Notes: generated from the letters alone by a model not told the origin. A stretch of 64,000 bases of DNA from MWBV01 sp964418095 (GCA_964418095.1 CAYQKM010000001.1:81121-145120), one strand, 5' to 3'; shown: positions 25,883 to 34,447, numbered from the stretch's first letter. Translations and numbers: made by a program.

Positions 25883-26452
25883 TTATTCTATAATAGAAGC
25901 TTTTATTATCTTTACTTCTTGTAAAGGCCTATCATCTGAATCTGTCTGAACAGATGCTATTTTATCTACAATATCCATTCCATATATTACTTCTCCAAAT
26001 GCAGGGTGTTTTGAATCCAAATAACTATTGTCCACTAAATTTATAAAAAATTGTGAGCCACCTGTATTTGGACCTGCATTTGCCATTGAAATTGTTCCTC
26101 TATTGTTTTTATTTCCACCTTTATGGGAAAATTCATCTTTTATAGTATATCCTGGACCCCCTCTTCCTGTGCCTGTAGGATCTCCTCCTTGAATCATAAA
26201 TCCATTAATTACTCTATGAAATATAACACCATCATAATATCCATCTGAGACGAGTTTATAGAAATTTCCTGTTGTTATAGGCATATCATCATATAATTGT
26301 ATAACTATATTTCCATAATTTGTTTCAAGTTTTACTTGTGCCTTTGAGTTTATTGCTTTTCCTGTCATGTTTCCTGTTATTTTACCCATAAAAACTAATC
26401 CTACTACTGCTAAGATTAAAATTAGGATATATCCCCAGTTTTTTAATTGCAT
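25883..26452 (-). CDS. Membrane-anchored cyclophilin-type peptidyl-prolyl isomerase
   Basis: A 189-residue protein with an N-terminal transmembrane anchor (about residues 7-28, YILILILAVVGLVFMGKITG) and a complete cyclophilin domain outside the membrane. Catalytic-site residues are visible in FHRVINGFMIQGGDPTGTGR, with the Arg of FHR and the Gln-Gly-Gly-Asp loop, and in GTISMANAGPNTGGSQFFI. It should accelerate prolyl isomerisation of secreted proteins on the outer face of the membrane. It lies next to, but divergent from, the thioredoxin-like/CcdA pair. Confidence 0.9.
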   Translation of the reverse strand: MQLKNWGYILILILAVVGLVFMGKITGNMTGKAINSKAQVKLETNYGNIVIQLYDDMPITTGNFYKLVSDGYYDGVIFHRVINGFMIQGGDPTGTGRGGPGYTIKDEFSHKGGNKNNRGTISMANAGPNTGGSQFFINLVDNSYLDSKHPAFGEVIYGMDIVDKIASVQTDSDDRPLQEVKIIKASIIE

Positions 26453-26547
26453 AAATTAGTATATAAATCTATTTTTTTAAATGTTTTGATAGTAGGTTTT
26501 ATCAGTTTTTCCAAAACATTTAAAAAATAAAGTAAGTTTTAAGTTTT

Positions 26548-26895
26548 ATGAAGAGGAAAACAAAAAGCACACTTTTCACAATTTTAATATTAATAGCAAT
26601 TGTAGCATTTGCAATTATCTTTCTTACTAAAAAGCCACCTGAAACAGATGAAGAAGTTGTAAAATGTATTGCTTCTAAATCAACAATATACACTCAATTC
26701 GGATGTAGAGCATGCGATATGCAAAAAGAAATGTTTGGAGAGAATTCCAAATATTTAAATGAAGTTAATTGCTTTTATGATAGACAAGCTTGCGAAAAAG
26801 AAGAAATTTTAGCAACTCCTACCTGGATAAGTGGAAGAAAAAGAGTAGAAGGAATACAATCAATAGAAAAACTAAGAGAGCTAACAGGTTGTTAA
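26548..26895 (+). CDS. Membrane-anchored thioredoxin-like protein
   Basis: A 115-residue protein with one N-terminal transmembrane segment (about residues 9-27) followed by a small thioredoxin/glutaredoxin-like domain. The redox motif is GCRACDMQ (CxxC) and the cis-proline loop appears as ATPTW. Two more cysteines follow (NCFYDRQACEKEE), and the protein ends TGC. The active site faces outside, so it probably exchanges thiols with extracellular substrates. The GTG start of the CcdA gene follows one nucleotide later, the usual source of electrons for such a protein. A TATA-like atttaaaaaataaa lies about 25 nt before the ATG. Confidence 0.75.
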   Translation: MKRKTKSTLFTILILIAIVAFAIIFLTKKPPETDEEVVKCIASKSTIYTQFGCRACDMQKEMFGENSKYLNEVNCFYDRQACEKEEILATPTWISGRKRVEGIQSIEKLRELTGC

Positions 26896-26896
26896 A

Positions 26897-27607
26897 GTGG
26901 CAATAACTGAAACACTTACATTTGGAAGAATAACACTTCTCGCACTAGCAGATTCTGTAAACCCTTGTGAAATAGCAATTCTTGCAATGGTTCTTATAGC
27001 TGTTCTTGTGGCAAATCCGAAAAATAAGAAAAAAGTCCTCTTTACAGGATTAACTTTTTCTCTAGCTGTGTATATTGGGTACTTAGCCTATGGCATTTTA
27101 TTTATTCAATTTTTTAAATTATTTGCAGAGTTTTTAAGACAAAGCTCAAAATATTTTTATAATGGTTTGGCAATAATTGCAATGATTATAGGAGCACTAA
27201 ACATAAAAGATTTTTTCTTCTATAAAGCAGGGGGAGTTGGAACAGAGATGCCAATATTCATGAGGCCAAAAGTTAAAAAAATAATAGATAATATCAGCTC
27301 TCCAAAATCAGCATTCTTAATAGGTTTCATTGTAACAATATTTTTGCTTCCATGCACAATAGGCCCATATATTGTAGCTTCAGGATTACTCTCTGAATTA
27401 GGATTTTTAAAAGCTCTCCCTCTACTATTATATTATAATCTTGTTTTCTTGCTTCCAATGATAATAATCACCTTAATAGTTTACTTTGGATTTGCAAGAG
27501 TTGAAGATGTTACAGGATGGAAAGAAAAGAACATTAGAAAACTACATTTAATTGCAGGAATACTTTTAGTCTTAGTTGGAGTAGGAATTATAACGGGAAT
27601 TATCTAA
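26897..27607 (+). CDS. CcdA/DsbD-like transmembrane thiol transporter
   Basis: A 236-residue integral membrane protein with about six helices in two similar halves. Each half starts with a Pro-Cys motif: ADSVNPCEIAILAMVLIAVL near residues 17-35 and FLLPCTIGPYIVASGLLSEL in the second. These paired cysteines are diagnostic of the CcdA/DsbD family, which passes reducing equivalents from cytoplasmic thioredoxin to the outside. The start is GTG, one nucleotide after the thioredoxin-like stop, so the two are translationally coupled and form one redox pathway. Confidence 0.85.
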   Translation: MAITETLTFGRITLLALADSVNPCEIAILAMVLIAVLVANPKNKKKVLFTGLTFSLAVYIGYLAYGILFIQFFKLFAEFLRQSSKYFYNGLAIIAMIIGALNIKDFFFYKAGGVGTEMPIFMRPKVKKIIDNISSPKSAFLIGFIVTIFLLPCTIGPYIVASGLLSELGFLKALPLLLYYNLVFLLPMIIITLIVYFGFARVEDVTGWKEKNIRKLHLIAGILLVLVGVGIITGII

Positions 27608-27687
27608 ACCCTAATTAATTCTTTTAGTTCTTAAAAAATGAATAACAAGGTTTTTAAATAAACATTCCATAAAAAAAACTATTAAAT

Positions 27688-27786
27688 ATGAATATGACAA
27701 CTCCATCTACAAAACAAGAATCTTCTCTTACACTTAAAGATAAAGGAGGAGTGAAAAAAAGAGTAGAACTATTCAGAGGAATCTGA
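27688..27786 (+). CDS. Possible 32-residue leader ORF before kamA
   Basis: An ATG at 27688 opens a 32-codon frame (MNMTTPSTKQESSLTLKDKG start) ending TGA at 27784-27786, 21 nt before the lysine aminomutase ATG. The TATA-like tttttaaataa lies about 27 nt upstream of this small frame rather than of kamA, which suggests that the transcript starts at this ATG. It could be a leader peptide, a small protein, or noncoding leader sequence. The composition (Thr, Ser, Lys) gives no family hint. Confidence 0.3.
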   Translation: MNMTTPSTKQESSLTLKDKGGVKKRVELFRGI

Positions 27787-27807
27787 ATAGCATAAAGAAA
27801 ATAGAAG

Positions 27808-28932
27808 ATGGCGCAGAATAAACTACAATTAGTAGGTGAAAAAAAAGAGAAAACAGCTAATAAACCTGCGCATAAAAAATTTAAAAGGTTCATAGATTTG
27901 GATGAAGTTTCTAAATTATTTGAATTAGATAAAGACGAATTAGAAAAAGTATGCTGTAATTATCCTATGAGAATACCTGATTATTATTTATCTCTAATAA
28001 AAGAAAAAGGAGATGGAATATACAAACAGTGTATTCCTTCATCAGCAGAAATTTATGATCTTTATGGAGAAGAAGACCCTCTTCACGAAGAGCCAGAACA
28101 CCAAAAAAGAAAAAATGTTCCAGCTCTATTAACTCATAGATACCCAGACAGAGTTCTTTTTAGAATTTCAAATTCGTGTGCTATGTATTGCAGGTTTTGT
28201 ACAAGAAAAAGAAAAGTTGGAGATATTAGCAAAAACCCAACATGGGAAGAAATAGCAAAAGCCCTTCTCTACATTAAAGTACATCCTGAAGTTAGAGATG
28301 TTATCTTATCTGGGGGAGACCCTTTAATGCTTCCAAATAAACTTCTTGAAAAAATAATAAAATCTGTTCATATGATAATTTCTAATAGAGAAAATGGAAT
28401 AATAAGAATAGGAACAAGAATACCCTGCGTTCTTCCACAGAGGATAACCCCTGAATTATGCGAGATTCTAAAAAAGTATCACCCCCTATATATTAATACT
28501 CATTTTAATCACCCAGATGAAATCACTCAAGAGAGCAGAAAAGCGTGCGAAATGCTTGCAGATGCAGGAATACCTTTAGGAAATCAAACAGTTCTTCTTA
28601 AAGGAGTAAATGATAATCCAGAAACAATGAAAAAACTAATGCTAGGTTTAATAAGTATGAGAGTTAAGCCATATTACATTTATCAGTGTGATCCTGTAAA
28701 GGGAGCAAATCATTTCAGAACAAGAGTAGAAGAAGGACTTAATATTTACAAATCTTTAAGAGGGCATATTTCAGGGTTAGCTGTTCCGCAATATATAATT
28801 GATTCTCCTGGTGGAGGAGGAAAAATACCATTGCTTCCAGAATATGTTCAAAGCATAGACAACGACAAAGTCGTTCTAAAAAATTACGAAGGAAATCTTC
28901 ATGAATATCCACAAGTCAAAGAAGAAATATAA
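27808..28932 (+). CDS. kamA: Lysine 2,3-aminomutase family radical SAM enzyme
   Basis: A 374-residue KamA-type enzyme that moves the alpha-amino group of lysine (or glutamate in close relatives) to the beta position using SAM and PLP. The cluster motif is C124-AMY-C128-RF-C131 in SNSCAMYCRFCTRKRK. The DVILSGGDPLMLPNKLL motif follows (GGDP is a SAM contact), and the PLP/Lys region is SPGGGGKIPLLPEYV near the C-terminus. It is shorter than the classic Clostridium enzyme but similar to archaeal forms. In archaea beta-lysine can become the osmolyte N-acetyl-beta-lysine; no acetyltransferase lies next to it. The start has only a weak ribosome site. Confidence 0.85.
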   Translation: MAQNKLQLVGEKKEKTANKPAHKKFKRFIDLDEVSKLFELDKDELEKVCCNYPMRIPDYYLSLIKEKGDGIYKQCIPSSAEIYDLYGEEDPLHEEPEHQKRKNVPALLTHRYPDRVLFRISNSCAMYCRFCTRKRKVGDISKNPTWEEIAKALLYIKVHPEVRDVILSGGDPLMLPNKLLEKIIKSVHMIISNRENGIIRIGTRIPCVLPQRITPELCEILKKYHPLYINTHFNHPDEITQESRKACEMLADAGIPLGNQTVLLKGVNDNPETMKKLMLGLISMRVKPYYIYQCDPVKGANHFRTRVEEGLNIYKSLRGHISGLAVPQYIIDSPGGGGKIPLLPEYVQSIDNDKVVLKNYEGNLHEYPQVKEEI

Positions 28933-29042
28933 AAAAGAATAAACTCTCAAAAAAGATACATAAAAACAATCATCCAAAAATTTAAAAATAAATATTTACT
29001 AATAACTCTACAAAAAAGGAAAATAAAAAAAGAGGAATCAAA

Positions 29043-29273
29043 ATGGTTGAAGCAAATTACATTCAGCAAAGAATGTCAGAGATGCAAAAAAGCGAAGAAC
29101 TTTCAGATATAATGGGAAAAATTCTCTCTGGAAGGCCAGGATATAGAGCTGTAATTGAAAAGAAACCAGTGATAGTTAAATGCCCTGGACCAGGATGCAA
29201 CATGGTCTTTGAAATTCCTGTAAAATTTTGCCCTGAATGTGGAACAAAAATTGAGTGGCCAAAAAAAGAGTGA
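29043..29273 (+). CDS. Small zinc-ribbon protein
   Basis: A 76-residue protein with a helical N-terminus (MVEANYIQQRMSEMQKSEEL) and one zinc ribbon (VKCPGPGCNMVFEIPVKFCPECGTKI), in which the first knuckle is CPGPGC, a spacing of four. No family is recognised. A Shine-Dalgarno-like agagga lies 9 nt before the ATG. It precedes the aIF5B gene by 48 nt and may be cotranscribed, but a TATA-like stretch also lies directly before aIF5B. Confidence 0.6.
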   Translation: MVEANYIQQRMSEMQKSEELSDIMGKILSGRPGYRAVIEKKPVIVKCPGPGCNMVFEIPVKFCPECGTKIEWPKKE

Positions 29274-29321
29274 GTTTAAAATTTAAAAAGATTTTTAACT
29301 GCACTTACTCTATCTTTCTCT

Positions 29322-31085
29322 ATGGAAACACTAAGAATTAGACAGCCAATAGTAACAGTATGTGGACATGTAGATCATGGAAAAACATCTATTCTAGATT
29401 GTCTCAGAGATAGTTGTATCCAAGAAGGAGAGTGTGGAGGCATAACCCAAAAAATATCTTTTACATCTTATCCAATGAGCCAGATGAAAGCTGCTTGTCC
29501 TCTAATTGAAAAATCAGGAATAAGAATAAACATTCCTGGCTTCTTACTAATAGATACTCCTGGACACGCTGCATTTACTAATTTAAGAAAAAGAGGAGGC
29601 TCACTAGCAGATTTAGCAATTTTAGTTGTAGATATAAACGAAGGAATAAAACCTCAAACAGCAGAAGTAATACAAATATTAAAATTGCATAAAACTCCTT
29701 TTTTAATTGCATTAAATAAAATAGATAATATTTCTGGATGGAGAGCAAATATTGATAAACCAATAAAGGAAAGTGTAGAATCTCAAGGTACCAATGTAAA
29801 ACAGATTTTTGATGAAAGATATATGACTTTAATAGGTTCACTCAATAGTTTTGGGCTTGATTCAGATTTATACTATAATATTTCAGATTTTACAAAAAAG
29901 ATAGCACTAATGCCTTGCTCAGCACGAACAAAAGAAGGTATTCCAGAATTAATAATGATGTTATGTGGTTTAAGTCAGAAATATTTAACAGACAAATTAA
30001 GAATTGGAAAAGACCCAAAAGGAGTTTTATTAGAAATAAAAAAAGAAAAATCAAACAATTACATAGAAGCAATATTATATGATGGAGAATTAAAAAAAAC
30101 AGATGAAATTGCAATTGCAAACTTCAATACAGAAAAAGATCCTATAGTAACGAAGATAAGAATACTTGAAGAGATAGAGCCATTATGTGCAAAATTTAAA
30201 CATCAAGAAATAGTAAAGGCTTCAACAGGAATAAGAATGCAGTTAATTGAAAAGCAAGAGGTTTTACCTGGAATGCCTTTTGAAATTTATAAAAATAATT
30301 TAAAAGAACTAAAAGAAAAATTCACTAAAGAAATTTCAGATAAAATAAAAACAAAAAAGCAAGGGATAATTGCAAAAGCAGATTCTTTAGGAAGTATTGA
30401 GGCGCTTCTTTTCCTTTTAGAAAATCAGAATATCCCTGTTTTAAAAGTAGGAATAGGAAACATTAACAAATCAGATGCAATATCAGCAAAGGCAAATATT
30501 GAGATAAATGAGTTAAATGCAATAATAGTTGGATTTAATGTAGATGTAGACGAAGATGCTAAAGATTTAATTAGAGACCAAGGAAAAAATATTAAAGTTA
30601 TTACAAATGAAGTAGTTTACAAACTCATTGAAGATTTAATAGACTGGAGAACTGAAAAGCAAAAAGAAATTGAAAAAAAGAGATTAATGGAATTAGCAGG
30701 AATATGCAAAGTAAAAGTACTTCATCAATATGTTTTTAGAAATACAAGTCCTGCAATATTCGGAGTAAAGATAGAAGCAGGAAAATTAAAACAACAAATG
30801 AATTTAATAGATGAAAATGGAGAAAAAGTGGGAAAAATAAAAAATATTGAATCTGAAAGAAAATCTGTCCATGAAGCAGGAGAAGGAATAGAAGTTGCAG
30901 TTTCTATGCCTGGGATAAATTTTGAAAGGGCAATGAAAAATAGAAATTTTTTATATTCTGAATTAGGTGAATCACAGTTTAGAAACTTTAAGAAAAATAA
31001 AGATTTGCTTTCTGGAAATGAAATGAAAACTCTTCAAGAAATAGCTGAGATAAAGCGAAAAGGAAAGGCAGATTGGGGCATTTAA
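29322..31085 (+). CDS. infB: Translation initiation factor aIF5B (IF2 homologue)
   Basis: A 587-residue GTPase that promotes ribosomal subunit joining. The G domain begins at once with CGHVDHGKTSILDCLRD (P loop), then IDTPGHAAFTNLRKRGG and FLIALNKIDNISGW (NKID). Domains II-IV follow with QGIIAKADSLGSIEALLFLL and a C-terminal AVSMPGINFERAM. The compact size is typical of archaea and lacks the long N-terminus of eukaryotic eIF5B. A TATA-like gatttttaac lies about 30 nt before the ATG. It overlaps the nuclease gene on the opposite strand by 4 nt at its 3' end. Confidence 0.96.
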   Translation: METLRIRQPIVTVCGHVDHGKTSILDCLRDSCIQEGECGGITQKISFTSYPMSQMKAACPLIEKSGIRINIPGFLLIDTPGHAAFTNLRKRGGSLADLAILVVDINEGIKPQTAEVIQILKLHKTPFLIALNKIDNISGWRANIDKPIKESVESQGTNVKQIFDERYMTLIGSLNSFGLDSDLYYNISDFTKKIALMPCSARTKEGIPELIMMLCGLSQKYLTDKLRIGKDPKGVLLEIKKEKSNNYIEAILYDGELKKTDEIAIANFNTEKDPIVTKIRILEEIEPLCAKFKHQEIVKASTGIRMQLIEKQEVLPGMPFEIYKNNLKELKEKFTKEISDKIKTKKQGIIAKADSLGSIEALLFLLENQNIPVLKVGIGNINKSDAISAKANIEINELNAIIVGFNVDVDEDAKDLIRDQGKNIKVITNEVVYKLIEDLIDWRTEKQKEIEKKRLMELAGICKVKVLHQYVFRNTSPAIFGVKIEAGKLKQQMNLIDENGEKVGKIKNIESERKSVHEAGEGIEVAVSMPGINFERAMKNRNFLYSELGESQFRNFKKNKDLLSGNEMKTLQEIAEIKRKGKADWGI

Positions 31086-32026
31086 TCTTGCATCCAATCC
31101 GGAACATCTGGACTATCCCACTCTTCAAATCTTTTAGCTCCAATTATTTTTCCTTCTAAATCAATTCTTGGTCCACCATGATGGGGTATAGAGTATTTTT
31201 CACAAGCTGATTTTAAATCACAAAAATTACAATGATATCCGTAGTGGGGGACAAAATGATCTTTAGAAATACCTTCAGCAACTTCATTAACTAATCTCTT
31301 CATATATTCAAAGTCCTTTTCACTTCTATAAGTCTTAAAAACATCTCCAGACCTTAAATGATAGTATAAAATTGCCTGTTCTTGCTCACCAAACAGTTTT
31401 CTAAATGCATAACTATAAATTGTAAATTGAGGATTTCTATGAAGGACAAATGAATCTTTTTCAGGAGAATTTTTATCTGTTTTATAATCTGTTATATAAA
31501 ATCCTTTTTCATTTTTATCTATCCTATCAAAAACCCCTCTAACTAAAACCCCCTCTATATCAAAGGGTTCATCTTTTTTAAACCCAAATGCTTTTTCTTT
31601 TTCTATAGGTGGAGGCAAATGTTTATGTCTAGAATAAAACTTCCTAAGGATGTTCTCTCCTGTTTTCATATACCCAAAGAAAACTCCAAGAGGTTCAGGC
31701 CCTAAATCAACATGATTCCCAATCTTAACAATAAAATTTTCCTTTAATTTAAAATCCTCTGTTTCAAGGTTCTTTTTCTCTCTACCTTTTAAAAAATCCC
31801 CTGCAATTCCAGATGTCCAATAATATTTCCAAAATTTAATGAAACTCTCTTCAGATTTATAGTTTACATTATAAAATCTTTCTAAAAGATAGTGAATATT
31901 TTTACCAAACATTAACCTGACATTCGAGGGAACTCTCTCGTGCATAACATATTTTAAGTAATATGAAAAACTGCATCCCTTATAGGTAGTTATCTTGCTT
32001 GGACTTAATTTTCCAACTTCTGCCAT
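31082..32026 (-). CDS. PD-(D/E)XK nuclease with four-cysteine cluster motif
   Basis: A 314-residue RecB/Cas4-like nuclease. The N-terminus has KLSPSKITTYKGCSFSYYLKYV with the first cysteine. The catalytic core is DIEGVLVRGVFDRIDKNEKG then YITDYKTDK, giving the D-(D/E)-x-K triad. The C-terminus shows CNFCDLKSACEKY, three cysteines that with the first would hold an Fe-S cluster as in AddB and Cas4. I start at the internal ATG (MAEVGKLSPS), four codons after the first ATG at 32038. No cas genes or CRISPR array are present in the window, so a DNA repair role is more likely. Confidence 0.78.
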   Translation of the reverse strand: MAEVGKLSPSKITTYKGCSFSYYLKYVMHERVPSNVRLMFGKNIHYLLERFYNVNYKSEESFIKFWKYYWTSGIAGDFLKGREKKNLETEDFKLKENFIVKIGNHVDLGPEPLGVFFGYMKTGENILRKFYSRHKHLPPPIEKEKAFGFKKDEPFDIEGVLVRGVFDRIDKNEKGFYITDYKTDKNSPEKDSFVLHRNPQFTIYSYAFRKLFGEQEQAILYYHLRSGDVFKTYRSEKDFEYMKRLVNEVAEGISKDHFVPHYGYHCNFCDLKSACEKYSIPHHGGPRIDLEGKIIGAKRFEEWDSPDVPDWMQD

Positions 32027-32127
32027 AATAAAATTCAAATAAAGAAATTTATAATGATTATTGTAATAGAATAAATGTAAATTAGGAATTATATACTAAA
32101 AACATCGTTGTCGTCTTAAAAGTTGGT

Positions 32128-32190
32128 GTTTAGATATCTAAACAATATATATTTTGGAATCTAAATATTTATAAATAATTAGGTATCTAA
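32128..32190 (+). promoter_or_regulatory. Control region of the R-M cassette: two operator-like sites and TATA box
   Basis: GTTTAGATATCTAAAC at 32128-32143 is a perfect 16-bp palindrome. A related, imperfect TTAGGTATCTAA occurs at 32179-32190, and a third GAATCTAAAT lies between them at 32158-32167. The TATA-like tatttataaataat at 32166-32179 falls between the two main sites, about 25 nt before the ATG of the AbrB-like gene at 32197. Binding of a dimeric repressor to both sites would cover the promoter. This is a typical autoregulatory layout; the regulator is inferred to be the AbrB-like protein. Confidence 0.5.
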
Positions 32191-32196
32191 TATTGT

Positions 32197-32364
32197 ATGA
32201 AACTGCAAAGTCAGGTGAGCAGAAAGTATGGTGATACAGAATATAAGAAATCTTGGGTAGTTATCTCTCAAGAGCTCCTTACAGAATTGGGATGGAGGTC
32301 AGGACAAGAATTAGAAGGAGAAATAAAAGAAGACAAGTTGGTTATTAAAAAGAAAAGGAATTAA
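32197..32364 (+). CDS. AbrB/SpoVT-like small DNA-binding protein
   Basis: A 55-residue protein (MKLQSQVSRKYGDTEYKKSW start) with the swapped-hairpin AbrB/SpoVT pattern: a strand-rich N-terminus, then WVVISQELLTELGWRSGQEL, then EGEIKEDKLVIKKKR. In this family two chains interlock to form a DNA-binding dimer. It is encoded just before the methyltransferase, whose ATG lies one nucleotide after its stop, and directly behind a palindrome. I infer it acts as the controller of the restriction-modification cassette, in place of the usual helix-turn-helix C protein. Confidence 0.7.
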   Translation: MKLQSQVSRKYGDTEYKKSWVVISQELLTELGWRSGQELEGEIKEDKLVIKKKRN

Positions 32365-32365
32365 C

Positions 32366-33445
32366 ATGAAAGACATAAAAGAATTTGAAAATAAAATAAT
32401 ATCTGGAAATTGTATTGAAAAATTAAAAGAAATTCCATCTAATTCAGTGGATTTAATTTTTGCAGACCCTCCGTATAATATGCAGCTAAACGGAGACCTC
32501 TGGAGACCTAATCAAACCAAAGTTGATGCCGTTGATGATGAATGGGATAAATATGAAAGTTTTGAACATTATGATAAATTTACTATTGAATGGCTAAAAC
32601 AATGTAAAAGAGTTTTAAAAGAAAATGGAACTATTTGGGTTATTGGTTCGTATCATAATATCTTTAGAGTTGGAAAGATAATACAGGATTTAGATTTCTG
32701 GATTTTAAATGATATTATCTGGATGAAAACAAATCCTATGCCTAATTTTAAAGGAACTCGCTTTAATAATGCTCACGAAACTTTAATTTGGGCTTCCAAA
32801 AATAAAGATTCAAAATATAAGTTCCATTACAAATCTATGAAAGCTTTTAATGACGATAAACAAATGAGAAGTGATTGGTTTATCCCCATTTGTATCGGAA
32901 ATGAGAGAATAAGAATAAATGGAGAAAAAGCACACTCAACACAGAAACCAGAAGAATTACTTTATAGAATTATCCTATCTACTTCTGATGTCGGAGATAT
33001 TGTTTTAGACCCGTTTATGGGCTCTGGGACTACTGGAGCAGTTGCTAAAAAATTAAGAAGAAGATATATAGGGTTTGAGAAAGAAGATTTTTATAAGAAA
33101 GTTGCAGAGGATAGAATAAAAAAAGTTGTTCCTATTGATGAAGAATTTTTAAAATATAAAATAGAAAAACCCAAACCAAAAGTCCCTTTTGGAAATTTGA
33201 TAAAAGAGGGGTATATTAAAGTTGGAGAAACTATTGTTGATAAATTAGGGAATAATGAAGCAAAAGTAAACGCAGACGGGACAATAAGCAATGGAGAAGT
33301 TGGTTCAATCCATAGTGTAAGTGCTAAAGTTCTTGGAAAAGAATCTAGTAATGGATGGGATTATTGGTATGTAGTTAGAGATAAACAACTAAAACCTATT
33401 AGCGATTTAAGATGGCAATATGCTAGGAAATTTTTAGATTATTAA
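32366..33445 (+). CDS. Beta-class DNA adenine methyltransferase, CcrM/HinfI-like
   Basis: A 359-residue N6-adenine methyltransferase. Motif IV, DPPYN (Asp34) preceded by VDLIFA, comes before motif I, DPFMGSGTTGAVA (about residue 215), the order of beta-class enzymes. The stretch HSTQKPEELLYRII is also conserved in CcrM/HinfI enzymes, which methylate GANTC. The C-terminus (about residues 270-359) looks like the RAMA domain of restriction-associated methylases (AKVNADGTISNGEVGSIHSVSAKVLG). The target GANTC is inferred from similarity only. It lies with an AbrB-like gene upstream and a small membrane protein and the putative endonuclease downstream. Confidence 0.85.
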   Translation: MKDIKEFENKIISGNCIEKLKEIPSNSVDLIFADPPYNMQLNGDLWRPNQTKVDAVDDEWDKYESFEHYDKFTIEWLKQCKRVLKENGTIWVIGSYHNIFRVGKIIQDLDFWILNDIIWMKTNPMPNFKGTRFNNAHETLIWASKNKDSKYKFHYKSMKAFNDDKQMRSDWFIPICIGNERIRINGEKAHSTQKPEELLYRIILSTSDVGDIVLDPFMGSGTTGAVAKKLRRRYIGFEKEDFYKKVAEDRIKKVVPIDEEFLKYKIEKPKPKVPFGNLIKEGYIKVGETIVDKLGNNEAKVNADGTISNGEVGSIHSVSAKVLGKESSNGWDYWYVVRDKQLKPISDLRWQYARKFLDY

Positions 33446-33469
33446 ATTAAAGAAAACAGCCCTAAAAAA

Positions 33470-33721
33470 ATGCCTAATAATAATTTTTCTCTCAAGGTAA
33501 ATCTCTCACAAGCAGATAGAAAAAGAAATGCCAGAATTTTTAGAAAAGTAGTTGAAGCAATAATTGTCCCTATTTTTACTGGTATCCTCTTAGGTTTGGA
33601 AAATTCAATAACTATTATAGTTGCTATAATTTGGTGGGGATTTGGTATTTATGGGCTATACACTAATTGGGAAGATTTTATTATACAAGTAATCCTTAAA
33701 CTTCTTGGAATTATAAATTAA
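33470..33721 (+). CDS. Small two-span membrane protein inside the R-M cassette
   Basis: An 83-residue protein with a basic N-terminus (SLKVNLSQADRKRNARIFRK) and two hydrophobic segments: about residues 28-43 (AIIVPIFTGILLGL) and about 46-64 (ITIIVAIIWWGFGIYGLYT). I do not recognise a family. It lies 24 nt after the methyltransferase and overlaps the convergent endonuclease gene by 4 nt. Its position suggests cassette membership, though a bystander gene is possible. Confidence 0.5.
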   Translation: MPNNNFSLKVNLSQADRKRNARIFRKVVEAIIVPIFTGILLGLENSITIIVAIIWWGFGIYGLYTNWEDFIIQVILKLLGIIN

Positions 33722-34344
33722 AATTTAGAATGTATCTCTGGAATTTTTTTTAATTCTTCTATAAAATAATCTAAATTCTCTTTTTGGTCTTTTTTTCTTC
33801 CCTGAACAATTTTACCAAAATCCAAACCAACTAATTTACAAAATTCTTTTCCTGTCATTGCTGAATTTTTAGGCAATAATTCCTTTGCCCCTCTTTCTAT
33901 TTGTTCGTGAGAAGTTGCATTAAATGAACAATAGTGAATAGAAACATCATCTTCATTTAAATTGTGACTTCTGATTAAATGAGCTTTTGCAGTCATCAAA
34001 CTTGCAACCTCTCCAGCTACTTTTTTAGTATCAAAAGTATCTCCATCTTTAATTTCAATAAGTTTAATTTTACCTTCTTTCTCTATAACACAATCAATAA
34101 TTATATCATGCCCTTCTTTTATTCCTTTGAAAACTCTATTTTCTTTATTTATTTTTTGTATTGAAATTCCCTTAGTATCTTTAATTTCACTTGCTATCAT
34201 ACTTTCTAATTCATTGCCCGTTGAAATCAGAGCAGATTGAACTTTACTCATTAGCATGCCTAATTGTCTGTTTCCAAACAACCTTTCATAACCAGAAGGG
34301 GTCTCTTCTTCTCCCCTACCTTTTGCCTTACTAATCAAAGCCAT
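33718..34344 (-). CDS. Putative type II restriction endonuclease
   Basis: A 208-residue protein with a PD-(D/E)XK nuclease core: HDIIIDCVIEKEGKIKLIEIKDG provides Asp84 (or Asp80), Glu97 and Lys99 in the D-x(n)-E-x-K arrangement. The N-terminus is basic, and the helical flanks (RQLGMLMSKVQSALISTGNE and KVAGEVASLMTAKAHLIRSH) resemble type II endonuclease scaffolds. It is convergent with the adenine methyltransferase and its 3' end overlaps the small membrane gene. Together with the methyltransferase it forms a plausible restriction-modification pair recognising GANTC or a similar site. Identity as HinfI-like is an inference from context. Confidence 0.65.
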   Translation of the reverse strand: MALISKAKGRGEEETPSGYERLFGNRQLGMLMSKVQSALISTGNELESMIASEIKDTKGISIQKINKENRVFKGIKEGHDIIIDCVIEKEGKIKLIEIKDGDTFDTKKVAGEVASLMTAKAHLIRSHNLNEDDVSIHYCSFNATSHEQIERGAKELLPKNSAMTGKEFCKLVGLDFGKIVQGRKKDQKENLDYFIEELKKIPEIHSKF

Positions 34345-34447
34345 AAAAGATGTAAGAAAGGGAAACTTAAAAACTTACCTATCAACCTCTAATGCGCCAA
34401 TGCTTCTAAAAACAAACCTTTAAAAACAAAATTACATATTTAAGGAA

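Noticed and set aside
29578..30120. Leu-rich minus-strand frames within the aIF5B gene
   Set aside because: They are shadows of the A-rich coding strand of infB and do not resemble real membrane proteins beyond composition.
31082..32026. Cas4 gene of a CRISPR-Cas system
   Set aside because: Motifs fit Cas4/AddB-like nucleases in general, but there is no array or other cas gene in the window.
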